Assembly: GCA_002344065.1 (NCBI GenBank)
Contig: DDTK01000014.1
Coordinates: forward strand, 186,001 to 250,000
Reading direction: 5' to 3'
Length of the DNA: 64,000 nucleotides
Source: Flammeovirgaceae bacterium UBA2366
GTDB taxonomy: Bacteria; Bacteroidota; Bacteroidia; Cytophagales; Cyclobacteriaceae
Under the pieces are notes generated by a model. It was not told the DNA's origin. It did no database searches and was given only the letters and a program-made list of their open reading frames with translations. A program made the position numbers and the translations under genes. This document shows, one piece after another, positions 18,444-26,434 of this stretch. Position 1 is the first letter of the stretch. Each line of letters begins with the position of its first letter.

Positions 18444-18529
18444 TTTACGTTATTTCTGTCTTTCTCCCCCAAAGACAATACCGTTAAATCTCCATCAACT
18501 TTTTTACTTAGTTTTTTTTTAAAAGGAGT

Positions 18530-19435
18530 ATGCTTCAATCGTACAACCCTAAAAATGCCAACATTAAAATTCATGTAGGTGGTAAACTACTCCCGCGCGA
18601 AGAGGCTAAAGTTTCAGTCTTTGATAGTTCTGTACAAGGTGGTGATGCCGTATGGGAGGGGTTACGCGTGTATAACGGAGGAATTTTTTGCCTGGACAAG
18701 CACATCGACCGTTTGGAGGCTTCTGCCCATACGCTTGCGTTTGCCAATGTTCCTTCCCGCAAGGAAATCAAAAAAGCAATTTTTGAAACGCTGCAAGCCA
18801 ACGGCATGCGCGATGAAGCCCACATTCGCCTAACCCTTACGCGGGGCGAGAAAGTGACATCCGGTATGGATCCGCGACTTAACACCAAAGGATGCTGCCT
18901 GATTGTACTGGCCGAATGGAAACCGTTAGTCTACAACAATGAGCAAGGCATTCGGGTTATCACCTCTTCACAGCGAAGAAACAACCCGCAATTCCTGGAT
19001 TCAAAAATCCATCACAACAACTTATTGAATAACATACTTGCTAAAATTCAAGCAAATGTTGCTGGTGCAGATGCCGCTATTATGTTAGATAGCAATGGAT
19101 TTGTGGCAGAGTTGAACGACACTAATTTATTCATGGTAAAAGATGGGTGTGTATACACCCCGTTTGCCGATGCCTGCCTGCACGGCATTACCCGTGGATT
19201 GGTGCTGGAGTTGTGCCGAACGTCTGGCATTCCGATTGAAGAGCGTAATCTCTCGCTAGCCGAATTCTATACAAGTGATGAAGTTTTTGCCACAGGAACC
19301 ATGGGCGAACTTACACCGGTGCATGAAATTGACGGACGAAAAATAATTAATCTGTCAGGTAAAAAAATATTGCAATCGCTACAGCAGGGCTTTCAAACAC
19401 TAATTCCAAAATATTCTGAAAAACTACCCTTTTAA
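18530..19435 (+). CDS. Class IV aminotransferase (branched-chain type)
   Basis: This 301-residue PLP enzyme belongs to fold type IV, the group of branched-chain aminotransferase (IlvE), D-amino-acid aminotransferase and aminodeoxychorismate lyase. The PLP Lys is K159 in FLDSKIHHNN. FDSSVQGGDAVWEGLRVYNG is the typical N-terminal entry and ATGTMGELTPV the C-terminal phosphate-binding loop. The sequence leans to the branched-chain type, but specificity cannot be read with confidence, so I leave out a symbol. An AGGAG stretch sits unusually close to the ATG. The HNH gene starts 4 bp downstream. Confidence 0.9.
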   Translation: MLQSYNPKNANIKIHVGGKLLPREEAKVSVFDSSVQGGDAVWEGLRVYNGGIFCLDKHIDRLEASAHTLAFANVPSRKEIKKAIFETLQANGMRDEAHIRLTLTRGEKVTSGMDPRLNTKGCCLIVLAEWKPLVYNNEQGIRVITSSQRRNNPQFLDSKIHHNNLLNNILAKIQANVAGADAAIMLDSNGFVAELNDTNLFMVKDGCVYTPFADACLHGITRGLVLELCRTSGIPIEERNLSLAEFYTSDEVFATGTMGELTPVHEIDGRKIINLSGKKILQSLQQGFQTLIPKYSEKLPF

Positions 19436-19439
19436 TAAT

Positions 19440-20012
19440 ATGAGCACAGGACGAAAAATTGAAAAACTGAAATTCCATTCATCAGAAAAATGGGAAACCA
19501 TTCGCGGTTTTAAAGGTGGCGATGGACAGCGGTACGCTATTTCTAACTTCGGTCGTGTAATTTCCTTCTGGAACACACATGACAACGGGTACTTTTTGAA
19601 GTACAGCTACATTAAAAATTATCCAGGTATTCAATTGCGTAAGGACGGAGCCAGCAAAGGGTTCCTCGTTCATCGATTGGTAGCCCAGCATTTCAATGAA
19701 AAGCCAGGTGCCGCACACCGATTTGTCATTCATCTTGATCACAAAAAAGAAAACAACTATTACCGCAATTTAAAATGGGTAACTAAAGATGAAATGCATG
19801 CCCACATGGTAAAAGATCCGAACTATATCAAATCAAAAGCTCAGTATAGCGGCCGCGGGCAGAAGTTAACCACGGATCGTGTAAAGCTTATCAAACGCAA
19901 ACTGGCCGAAGGCAAAACCCGCATGAAAATAATTGCCAAACAATTTGGCATTTCAGAAATGCAACTCTACCGGATTAAAGCTGGCGTAAACTGGGGGCAT
20001 GTGAAGATTTAA
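19440..20012 (+). CDS. HNH endonuclease-like protein with NUMOD4 and helix-turn-helix
   Basis: This 190-residue protein combines an N-terminal NUMOD4-like motif (KWETIRGF..YAISNFGRV), an HNH-type core (LVHRLVAQHFN..VIHLDHKKENNYYRNLKWVT) and a C-terminal helix-turn-helix (MKIIAKQFGISEMQLYRIKAG). The layout is that of free-standing homing-type endonucleases in phages and introns. Here it sits 4 bp after the aminotransferase with no intron or disrupted gene around it. It may be a selfish nuclease or a domesticated DNA-binding protein. The core residues His-Asn-His seem present. Confidence 0.8.
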   Translation: MSTGRKIEKLKFHSSEKWETIRGFKGGDGQRYAISNFGRVISFWNTHDNGYFLKYSYIKNYPGIQLRKDGASKGFLVHRLVAQHFNEKPGAAHRFVIHLDHKKENNYYRNLKWVTKDEMHAHMVKDPNYIKSKAQYSGRGQKLTTDRVKLIKRKLAEGKTRMKIIAKQFGISEMQLYRIKAGVNWGHVKI

Positions 20013-20054
20013 AAAGAGCCAGATAATACCAGTTGTAAGCGTAATCATACTGAA

Positions 20055-21311
20055 ATGAAAAAGACACTGACGCTACTTTTTGTAATTATTTTATTTACAA
20101 TACAAGCACAGGTTTTAACACCCTCAAAACCTGAAACGTCAGGGCTTTTACCTGAGCGCCTGAAACGAATAGACCAAATGGTGAACACGTTGGTTGAAAC
20201 ACAAGGCATTCCAGGAGCCGTGGTGCTGATTGCCCGCAATGGAAAAATTGTTTATCACCAGTCTTATGGCTACAGTGACATTGATTCCAAAAAACCGATG
20301 CAGAAAGACAACATTTTCCGTATCGCTTCTCAAAGCAAGGCTATCGCCAGTTTAGCGGCAATGATCTTATGGGAAGAAGGAAAGTTTCAACTGGATGATC
20401 CTGTTTCACGTTATATCCCGGAATTCAAAAACCCTACTGTACTAAAATCTTTTAATGCTGCCGACAGCAGCTACACAACGGAAACGGCTGGCAGGGAAAT
20501 AACTATCAGGCAATTGCTTACCCATACATCGGGTATCGATTATCCAGCCATCGGCAGTAACGAGTTCAAAGCCATTTATGCAAAGGCCGGGGTGCCCAGC
20601 GGCATTGGAAGCGATGGTGATGTGCTTGGTGATAAGATGAAAATACTGGCCAAATTGCCTTTAAAACATAAACCTGGTGAGCGATGGACCTACGGTTTAA
20701 ACATTGATGTGATCGGATACCTGGTTGAAATATGGTCAGGTATGCCATTCGATCAGTTTTTAAAGAAACGGGTATTCGATCCGTTGGGCATGAAAGATAC
20801 CTGGTTCTATTTACCTAAAGACAAACACGATAGGCTTGTTGCTTTGCATTCCGATCAGGGCGGTAAACTTGCGCGCCAGGTAGCACCAGTTTATGATAAC
20901 GTTAACCCCGACTATCCGAAAAGCAACGGAAAATATTTTTCAGGTGGAGCCGGGTTATCCTCAACGGTTGAGGACTATGCAAAGTTTCTTCAATTGTTTC
21001 TCAATAAAGGCCAATACAATGGTGTACGAATCCTGAGTCGGAAGACCGTTGAACTCATTCTCACCAATCAACTCCATTTACCTGATGCAGATCCAATTGG
21101 GTTAGTTTTTGGATTAGAAACAGATATTAACGATTATAAATCAATTGAATCCATTGGTTCATTCAGGTGGGCGGGGGCATTCAATACTCACTATTGGGCC
21201 GACCCGAAAGAACAACTCATTGGCATAATCTATACCAATATGTATAACTCCTCCCAATGGAATTTAGGGAGTAAATTTAAAGTGCTGGTTTATCAATCAA
21301 TAAATGATTGA
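20055..21311 (+). CDS. Secreted beta-lactamase-family serine hydrolase
   Basis: This 418-residue protein has an N-terminal signal peptide (about residues 1-19) and a class C beta-lactamase/esterase fold (PF00144). The catalytic Ser-x-x-Lys is S92-QS-K95 in RIASQSKAIASL, and the second-motif Tyr is in RWTYGLNIDVIG. The classic KTG triad is replaced near the end by a GAFNTHYW-type stretch, as in EstB-like esterases or peptidases. A true beta-lactamase role is unlikely. It is a monocistronic unit 43 bp after the HNH gene. Confidence 0.9.
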   Translation: MKKTLTLLFVIILFTIQAQVLTPSKPETSGLLPERLKRIDQMVNTLVETQGIPGAVVLIARNGKIVYHQSYGYSDIDSKKPMQKDNIFRIASQSKAIASLAAMILWEEGKFQLDDPVSRYIPEFKNPTVLKSFNAADSSYTTETAGREITIRQLLTHTSGIDYPAIGSNEFKAIYAKAGVPSGIGSDGDVLGDKMKILAKLPLKHKPGERWTYGLNIDVIGYLVEIWSGMPFDQFLKKRVFDPLGMKDTWFYLPKDKHDRLVALHSDQGGKLARQVAPVYDNVNPDYPKSNGKYFSGGAGLSSTVEDYAKFLQLFLNKGQYNGVRILSRKTVELILTNQLHLPDADPIGLVFGLETDINDYKSIESIGSFRWAGAFNTHYWADPKEQLIGIIYTNMYNSSQWNLGSKFKVLVYQSIND

Positions 21312-21341
21312 TGATGCTACTTTTGTGGCTACACGTTGCCT

Positions 21342-21995
21342 ATGGATAACACAGCCGTAACGCAGAAAGAAAATAAACTCTACACAACAGCACTGCTATT
21401 AGCGGTATTTACCATCCTCTATAATCTTGCTGAAGGCATTATCGCCACCTGGTTTGGCTATGAAGATGAAACCCTGACCTTATTCGGATTTGGTGTAGAT
21501 AGTTTTATCGAACTCATTTCAGGAATCGGTATCATGCACATGATTCTCCGCATTCGGAATAATCCATCCGTGAGCCGTGATGGCTTTGAACGCACCGCCT
21601 TACGAATTACCGGTACTGCCTTTTATCTGTTGGTTGCCGGCTTAATCATTGGGGCAGGCATTGTTATCTACACCGGACAAAAACCGGAAACAACATTGTG
21701 GGGCGTAATTATTTCAAGCATTAGCATTTTAGTAATGCTTGCACTTATTTACGGTAAACGCAGGGTTGGAAATGCCTTGAACAGCGATGCCATCCTTGCC
21801 GATGCCAACTGCACATTGGTGTGCGTATACATGTCCATTATCTTGTTGGTTTCAAGCGGGCTGTACGAACTCACCAACCTGCACTACATTGATGCAGCCG
21901 GCACACTTGGCCTGGCGTGGTTCTCGTACAAAGAGGGAAAGGAGTGTTTTGAAAAGGCAAGCAGCGATAAGTACTGCGCCTGCGATGATGACTAA
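21342..21995 (+). CDS. Cation-efflux (CDF)-related membrane protein
   Basis: This 217-residue protein has five to six membrane segments and resembles the transmembrane part of cation diffusion facilitators, with FGVDSFIELISG in the segment that carries the metal-binding Asp. It lacks the cytoplasmic dimer domain and ends in a Cys/Asp-rich tail (KYCACDDD) that could bind metal. I use the ATG at 21342; an upstream TTG is less likely. It overlaps the convergent SemiSWEET gene by 4 bp. Confidence 0.75.
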   Translation: MDNTAVTQKENKLYTTALLLAVFTILYNLAEGIIATWFGYEDETLTLFGFGVDSFIELISGIGIMHMILRIRNNPSVSRDGFERTALRITGTAFYLLVAGLIIGAGIVIYTGQKPETTLWGVIISSISILVMLALIYGKRRVGNALNSDAILADANCTLVCVYMSIILLVSSGLYELTNLHYIDAAGTLGLAWFSYKEGKECFEKASSDKYCACDDD

Positions 21996-22249
21996 TGCTT
22001 CCAGCGGAGTTTAAGCACAAGCAGGAAAGACGCCAGCACCAACGTTACCATGTTTGCAATGATCACCGGTATATCCATTATGAGTAACCCGTAGGCCAAC
22101 CACAATAATACGCCTGTACAAAAAATAGAAAACATCCCCAGCGACAAATCCTTGGCCGATCGGCTTTTCCATGTTTTAACAACCTGCGGAATAAAAGCTG
22201 CTGTAGTACAGGAACCTGCCACTAATCCTAAAAGCTGAATGGTATTCAT
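21992..22249 (-). CDS. SemiSWEET-family sugar transporter half
   Basis: This 85-residue protein has three membrane helices. The motif SCTTAAFIPQVVKTWKSRSAKDLS in the first helix-loop is the SemiSWEET/PQ-loop signature with the conserved Pro-Gln. SemiSWEETs work as homodimers that pass sugars across the inner membrane. It is a single gene converging with the CDF-like gene, 106 bp from the ABC permease stop. Confidence 0.9.
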   Translation of the reverse strand: MNTIQLLGLVAGSCTTAAFIPQVVKTWKSRSAKDLSLGMFSIFCTGVLLWLAYGLLIMDIPVIIANMVTLVLASFLLVLKLRWKH

Positions 22250-22355
22250 TTTACGTGTTCTTTACACAGCAAAGAAACGATGATTGTTCCTTAAGGTTTG
22301 AAGGATGTAGGATTTTCTGCATTGATGTCATTGAAAACGATTGCGCTGGAATCTT

Positions 22356-23159
22356 CTATAGATCAGCCTTTTTTATTCTTAGGTAGCTGAAAAAGTTAAA
22401 CAGAAAAATCCATACTAATGAAATACCCACGGCTGTTAAACTTACATAATCCTGTATCTCCTGAAAAGCATAACGGGCAAATGGCATCGGAACAAGATTC
22501 ATAATCGATTCAAGCGGAAAGAATTGAATGACCTGCGGTACATAGTCGTCAATATTTTTCTTGATGATAAGTTCAATCAGGTACGAGTTGAGCAACAACA
22601 CGATACTTAAGCCTGATCGTTGTACAAAAATACCGAGCATAAGAGCAAACGAAAGGAAGGCAAATACTTCAAGAAAATAAGCCGGGAAAAACTCGATTCC
22701 ATTGAACATGTAATTCCAATTCAAGGAAGGGGAATAAATTAAGCCGGTAACCAGGGAAACAAAAAAAACCAATACCATGCTCAGTAAACTCAGCAGCAGG
22801 TTAGTTGCTATTTTGGAGTACAGGAATTCAGCGCGACTTAATCCGTCAATAATATTCTGTCGGATGGTTCGGTAGCTATATTCGTTGGTAATGGAAATGA
22901 GCACCATAATACCCAGCATGATCTTCAATAATCCACTTGACCAGGCCAGGTTTTGCCACACATCCGGGAAATGATAAAGCGGGATGCGATCAATATTAAT
23001 AGACTGACCAAAACCTTCGATCAGACTGGCCAGCCATTTCAAAAACTCCATACCACTTGCGGTGGCCATACCCAACGTAAAAAAGTACAAACCGCAGATG
23101 ATCCAGAAGGTGCGGTAACTGGTAAGTTTCTTTAAATCTATTCTAAGCAGTTGTAACAT
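22356..23159 (-). CDS. ABC-2 type transporter permease
   Basis: This 267-residue protein has six hydrophobic segments with the order expected for ABC-2 permeases. The stretch SITNEYSYRTIRQNIIDGLSR before a membrane helix is typical. It lies 11 bp after its ATPase gene in the ECF-sigma cluster and will form the membrane half of that exporter. Cargo unknown. Confidence 0.9.
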   Translation of the reverse strand: MLQLLRIDLKKLTSYRTFWIICGLYFFTLGMATASGMEFLKWLASLIEGFGQSINIDRIPLYHFPDVWQNLAWSSGLLKIMLGIMVLISITNEYSYRTIRQNIIDGLSRAEFLYSKIATNLLLSLLSMVLVFFVSLVTGLIYSPSLNWNYMFNGIEFFPAYFLEVFAFLSFALMLGIFVQRSGLSIVLLLNSYLIELIIKKNIDDYVPQVIQFFPLESIMNLVPMPFARYAFQEIQDYVSLTAVGISLVWIFLFNFFSYLRIKKADL

Positions 23160-23170
23160 ATGTATCCAGC

Positions 23171-24064
23171 TTAATGTGCCTCAGCAAGTATTTCCAGAAA
23201 TTGCTTCTCCAGGCTTTTCTTCTTTGTAACCAAGTGGTTGGCCACTATACCTTTTTCAAACAAAAACCTGTTCAACTCCTTTCCATGATGGCCCTCGCGC
23301 ATGGTTACCTGGTAAACACCATTTTCCCGATTAACAGATGATGTGCCTGGGAATGTCAATAATATCTCATTCAGGTTTTCTACTTCCGCATTTACCTCTA
23401 CCGTTTCTGAACCCTTTCCAACATCATCTACCGGTCCGGTGTACACCATATTACCACGCTTAAGGATGGCAAAATGTGTACAAACCTTTTGCACTTCATC
23501 CAACAGGTGACTAGCCAGAATAATGGTTTTGCCATTCGCGGCAATCTTTCTGATGATGTCCCTGATCTCGGCAATACCCATAGGATCAAGTCCGTTGGTA
23601 GGCTCATCCAATATCAGTACAGTTGGGTCATTCAATAAAGCGGAGGCAATGGCAAGGCGCTGTTTCATACCCAATGAGTATGTTTTGTATTTATCATCCT
23701 TGCGTTCAGTAAGTTCAACCAGTTCCAGCACCTTTGGAATATTTTCCACCGGGCATTGTTTGATCATAGCATTCAACTCAAGGTTTTTTTGTCCGCTGAG
23801 GTAAGGATAAAAAATTGGATGCTCCAGCACCGCCCCGATTTTTCTGCGCAACTGAGGTGTTGGTTCTTCACCAAACCACAGAAACTTTCCTGAAGTTGGG
23901 TTTGTAACCCCCATGAGCATACCCAATGTAGTGGTCTTGCCACTGCCATTGGGGCCAAGCATACCAAACACCTGACCTTTTTGCACCTCAAGTTTCAGGT
24001 TGTTTACAGCTTTTATTCTGCCGAAATGCTTGGAGAGGTCTTGAATGGAGAGAACAGTTTCCAA
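23171..24064 (-). CDS. ABC transporter ATP-binding protein
   Basis: This 297-residue ATPase has a Walker A GPNGSGKTT (37-45), signature-like YSLGMKQRLAIA near 145 (SLGMKQ replaces LSGGQ, common in ABC-2 exporters) and Walker B VLILDEPTNGLDP near 165-177. An H-loop ASHLLDEV follows, then a C-terminal extension of about 80 residues typical of this exporter class. It pairs with the permease at 22356 and lies 30 bp downstream of the DUF4252 gene. Confidence 0.93.
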   Translation of the reverse strand: METVLSIQDLSKHFGRIKAVNNLKLEVQKGQVFGMLGPNGSGKTTTLGMLMGVTNPTSGKFLWFGEEPTPQLRRKIGAVLEHPIFYPYLSGQKNLELNAMIKQCPVENIPKVLELVELTERKDDKYKTYSLGMKQRLAIASALLNDPTVLILDEPTNGLDPMGIAEIRDIIRKIAANGKTIILASHLLDEVQKVCTHFAILKRGNMVYTGPVDDVGKGSETVEVNAEVENLNEILLTFPGTSSVNRENGVYQVTMREGHHGKELNRFLFEKGIVANHLVTKKKSLEKQFLEILAEAH

Positions 24065-24094
24065 TGCTTTACGATTTAAAGATTCGTGAATACA

Positions 24095-24640
24095 TTAATG
24101 ATCATCACCCTCTTTGTCGCCCTCTTTACGCTTTGCATTACGGTCAGCGAAGTTTTTAATTTTTTTGCCTACATCTGTACTCTCGTCCAGTGTTTTATAA
24201 AGGGTTGTTACTTTATCCAGCGCAATGCTACCCACCACATCCAATACATATAAACTGGTGGAGTCATTAACCAAAACAACCATTCCTTGCGTTTTGCCAG
24301 CCTTCTCTTTTAATAAAATATCCAGATTTCGACCCTCATAGCGGGTGGTCATTACTTCTTCAAAGGTCTCGGAAATATACTCTCCCTTCAGTTTTGAATA
24401 ATCTGCTGCCTTAAACTGCTCCTTCTTATCAACCATCAAAAATTTCATCTTTTCAATATCCTTGATCAATTCATCAAACTCCTGATTGCCTGATTGATTG
24501 ATCATCCGCAACGTATTCTGATAAAAGAAAAGGGAAAAGGAATCCGTATATTTTTTCTGTAAATTTTCTGTTGTCTTGCTTTGACCAAACGCCACCAAGG
24601 CAGAGAACAAAAACACAAAGATGATAACTAAATGTTTCAT
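24095..24640 (-). CDS. DUF4252 secreted protein, copy 2
   Basis: This 181-residue protein has a signal peptide (residues 1-19) and resembles DUF4252, a Bacteroidota family of unknown function that often follows ECF sigma/anti-sigma genes. The segment MKFLMVDKKEQF and a Lys/Glu/Asp-rich tail are notable. It is a diverged paralogue of the gene at 24725. The two are separated by 84 bp containing a strong hairpin. Confidence 0.82.
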   Translation of the reverse strand: MKHLVIIFVFLFSALVAFGQSKTTENLQKKYTDSFSLFFYQNTLRMINQSGNQEFDELIKDIEKMKFLMVDKKEQFKAADYSKLKGEYISETFEEVMTTRYEGRNLDILLKEKAGKTQGMVVLVNDSTSLYVLDVVGSIALDKVTTLYKTLDESTDVGKKIKNFADRNAKRKEGDKEGDDH

Positions 24641-24667
24641 ATAAATGAGTTAACGCTTATTACGAAA

Positions 24668-24697
24668 GAAGCAACCGTTGGGTTCAACGATTGCTTC
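24668..24697 (-). terminator. Strong intercistronic hairpin between the DUF4252 genes
   Basis: A 13-bp stem (24668-24680 with 24685-24697, one mismatch) closes a 4-nt loop. On the minus strand only a weak T stretch follows. It could be a partial terminator that lowers expression of the downstream DUF4252/ABC genes relative to the sigma-proximal ones, or an mRNA stabiliser. Confidence 0.6.
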
Positions 24698-24724
24698 ACA
24701 ATTATTCTATTCTATTCGATTCAA

Positions 24725-25264
24725 TTAATTTTTTTTATTGTCCTTTTGATCCATCTTCTCCAGATTCTCAAGTCCCCCTACATTCATTTTTTGTCCGATT
24801 CTTGAAACCTGCTTCAGGTCAATTTCACCAAACAAGGTCATCATCATAAAATCCTTTGCGCTACCCGATACCATCACTAATTCGCTGATCTTACCGGGAG
24901 TTTTTTCTATAATATAAAACTTCATATCCTTATCCTTATCCTTTACCGACATGAGCTCTTCAAATTTATTTTGAAGTATAATGCCGGAAGCTTCTTTATA
25001 TAAGTTACGGGCATCACTGGTGTTTTCTTTGCCAATGATACGAAGCCCCTTAAGTTTACTGATGGCCTCCAGCACCTCCTTATCTTCTGGTTTCTCAACC
25101 TCCATGTTGGTAAACAAGCTAAACATTTTACTGGAGATCGTTACCTGGGTGGTAAACGATTCATCGGTTGCATACTTGTTAAAAAATTTGTTGATCGATT
25201 CGCTCTGCGCATACACTCCCGTACCCAAAGCAATCAAAACAATAAGTGTGGTTATTTTTTTCAT
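24725..25264 (-). CDS. DUF4252 secreted protein, copy 1
   Basis: This 179-residue protein carries a signal peptide (KKITTLIVLIALGTGVYAQ, cleavage near 19) and the DUF4252 core (ISKLKGLRIIGKE, FEELMSVKDKDKDMKFYIIEK, SELVMVSGSAKDFMMM). The role is unknown. It lies 21 bp downstream of the anti-sigma-like gene and is probably controlled by the ECF factor of the same operon. Confidence 0.85.
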   Translation of the reverse strand: MKKITTLIVLIALGTGVYAQSESINKFFNKYATDESFTTQVTISSKMFSLFTNMEVEKPEDKEVLEAISKLKGLRIIGKENTSDARNLYKEASGIILQNKFEELMSVKDKDKDMKFYIIEKTPGKISELVMVSGSAKDFMMMTLFGEIDLKQVSRIGQKMNVGGLENLEKMDQKDNKKN

Positions 25265-25285
25265 AGTTGTAAATTCTTAATTCAA

Positions 25286-25801
25286 TTATAATTCGCTATC
25301 TGTAGTTGTTGGTGTTTGTATCTTTTCCTGTGCTTCGTTAAACATGTTTATTTTCTTAGCCTGCTGTTCGGCATTGCCAAATCCTTTCGATATCATCAGC
25401 AAAGCGCGTTTCGTCTCTTCAAAAGCCTGCTGAGGGTCGTCATAGGTATCTTCAACGGCTACCGCATTGTTGCTACGTAGTTCCTGTCGAACAAAATACA
25501 CAGCAGCCAGTAAAACAGCCACACCGGCTGCGATGCGCATCGTGTTATAGAACAGCTTAACCAGTTTTCTACTTTCCACGCGTTTCGTTGATTTAATCTG
25601 GCTTACCACGACATTTTCAAATTGTGGATCAACCGATTTACCTTTTTGTTCATCGAAGTAGCGAAAGAGTATGGCGGTTTCACGCCATTGATCCGGAACA
25701 TCATTACCACAAAAATATGTGCGTAACTGTTCCTCCTCCTCCAACGAGGACTCGCAGTCCCAATATTTTTTTAGCAGTTCTTCCAGTTTCTTAGAGTCCA
25801 T
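25286..25801 (-). CDS. Probable membrane anti-sigma factor
   Basis: This 171-residue protein has a cytoplasmic N-terminal domain (about 85 residues) and one membrane helix near 90-108 (AAGVAVLLAAVYFV). A polar C-terminal part follows that is rich in Gln and Thr. It overlaps the ECF sigma gene at its 5' end. The order sigma, then single-pass membrane protein, is the normal arrangement for sigma/anti-sigma pairs. No HxxxCxxC zinc motif is seen. Two adjacent ATGs (25807 and 25801) are possible; I chose the one with less overlap. Confidence 0.72.
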   Translation of the reverse strand: MDSKKLEELLKKYWDCESSLEEEEQLRTYFCGNDVPDQWRETAILFRYFDEQKGKSVDPQFENVVVSQIKSTKRVESRKLVKLFYNTMRIAAGVAVLLAAVYFVRQELRSNNAVAVEDTYDDPQQAFEETKRALLMISKGFGNAEQQAKKINMFNEAQEKIQTPTTTDSEL

Positions 25802-26306
25802 AAGCATTGATTTTCATCAATTTTTCTTTTACCGCGTTTCTGGCCCTGAACAGACTCACTTTTACCTGGTTCATATCCAGTTCAAGAATTTCGCAGATTT
25901 CATTGTACGTGTACCCTTCCACATCGCGGAGGTGAATAACCTGCCGTTGCTTTTCAGGCAAGGCAGCAATTAATTGATTTACATTCAGCATACTTTCACC
26001 CATTTCTGTTTTAACGTCCGGTGTTGCATCGGTGTGCTTCACATCAAATCCTTCTTCCATCGGATAGGTACCCTTTCGTTGTATCGACCGGAGTCTGTCC
26101 AGCGAAAGGTTTTTGGTTATCCGCATGCACCAGGCTTCCATGTTCTGAATCTGGTCCATTTGTTCCCGGTTACTCCAAACCCGTATAAAAACCTCCTGTA
26201 TTACATCCTTGGCTTCATCTTCGCTGCCCAGCATGCGCAAGGCAAACCGAAAAAGCTTGTTTTTTGAGGGTAAAACACGGTTTTGAAAAGTTTCCAGATT
26301 CATCAA
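25791..26306 (-). CDS. ECF (RpoE-type) RNA polymerase sigma factor
   Basis: This 171-residue protein has sigma region 2 (MLGSEDEAKDVIQEVFIRVW) in residues about 27-50 and region 4 (ALPEKQRQVIHLRDVEGYTYNEICEILEL) near 115-145. It heads the operon sigma, anti-sigma, DUF4252, DUF4252, ABC ATPase, permease. A perfect 16-bp palindrome lies 50 bp upstream of its start. The inducing signal is not evident. Confidence 0.93.
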   Translation of the reverse strand: MMNLETFQNRVLPSKNKLFRFALRMLGSEDEAKDVIQEVFIRVWSNREQMDQIQNMEAWCMRITKNLSLDRLRSIQRKGTYPMEEGFDVKHTDATPDVKTEMGESMLNVNQLIAALPEKQRQVIHLRDVEGYTYNEICEILELDMNQVKVSLFRARNAVKEKLMKINAYGL

Positions 26307-26355
26307 TCAAAATCCAATAACCAGACGATGGGGTTAACCGGATGTTACAAGTTAG

Positions 26356-26371
26356 CTGAAAATATTTTCAG
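26356..26371. promoter_or_regulatory. Perfect 16-bp palindrome upstream of ECF operon
   Basis: CTGAAAATATTTTCAG is its own reverse complement and lies 50-65 bp before the ECF sigma start codon. It is a candidate operator for an unidentified dimeric regulator. It could also act as an RNA hairpin. Confidence 0.4.
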
Positions 26372-26387
26372 GACGCGTCATGCACAG

Positions 26388-26409
26388 GTCACAAAAACAC
26401 AAAAGCCAC
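26388..26409. repeat. Single arm of the palindromic interspersed repeat
   Basis: The 22-nt stretch resembles the GCCAC-type arm (reverse complement) of copies A-C, with the AAAAGCCAC block shared. No partner arm is near. It lies between the VWA gene and the ECF operon and is probably a decayed copy. Confidence 0.4.
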
Positions 26410-26434
26410 AATAGCTTTAACATGAAAATATCCA

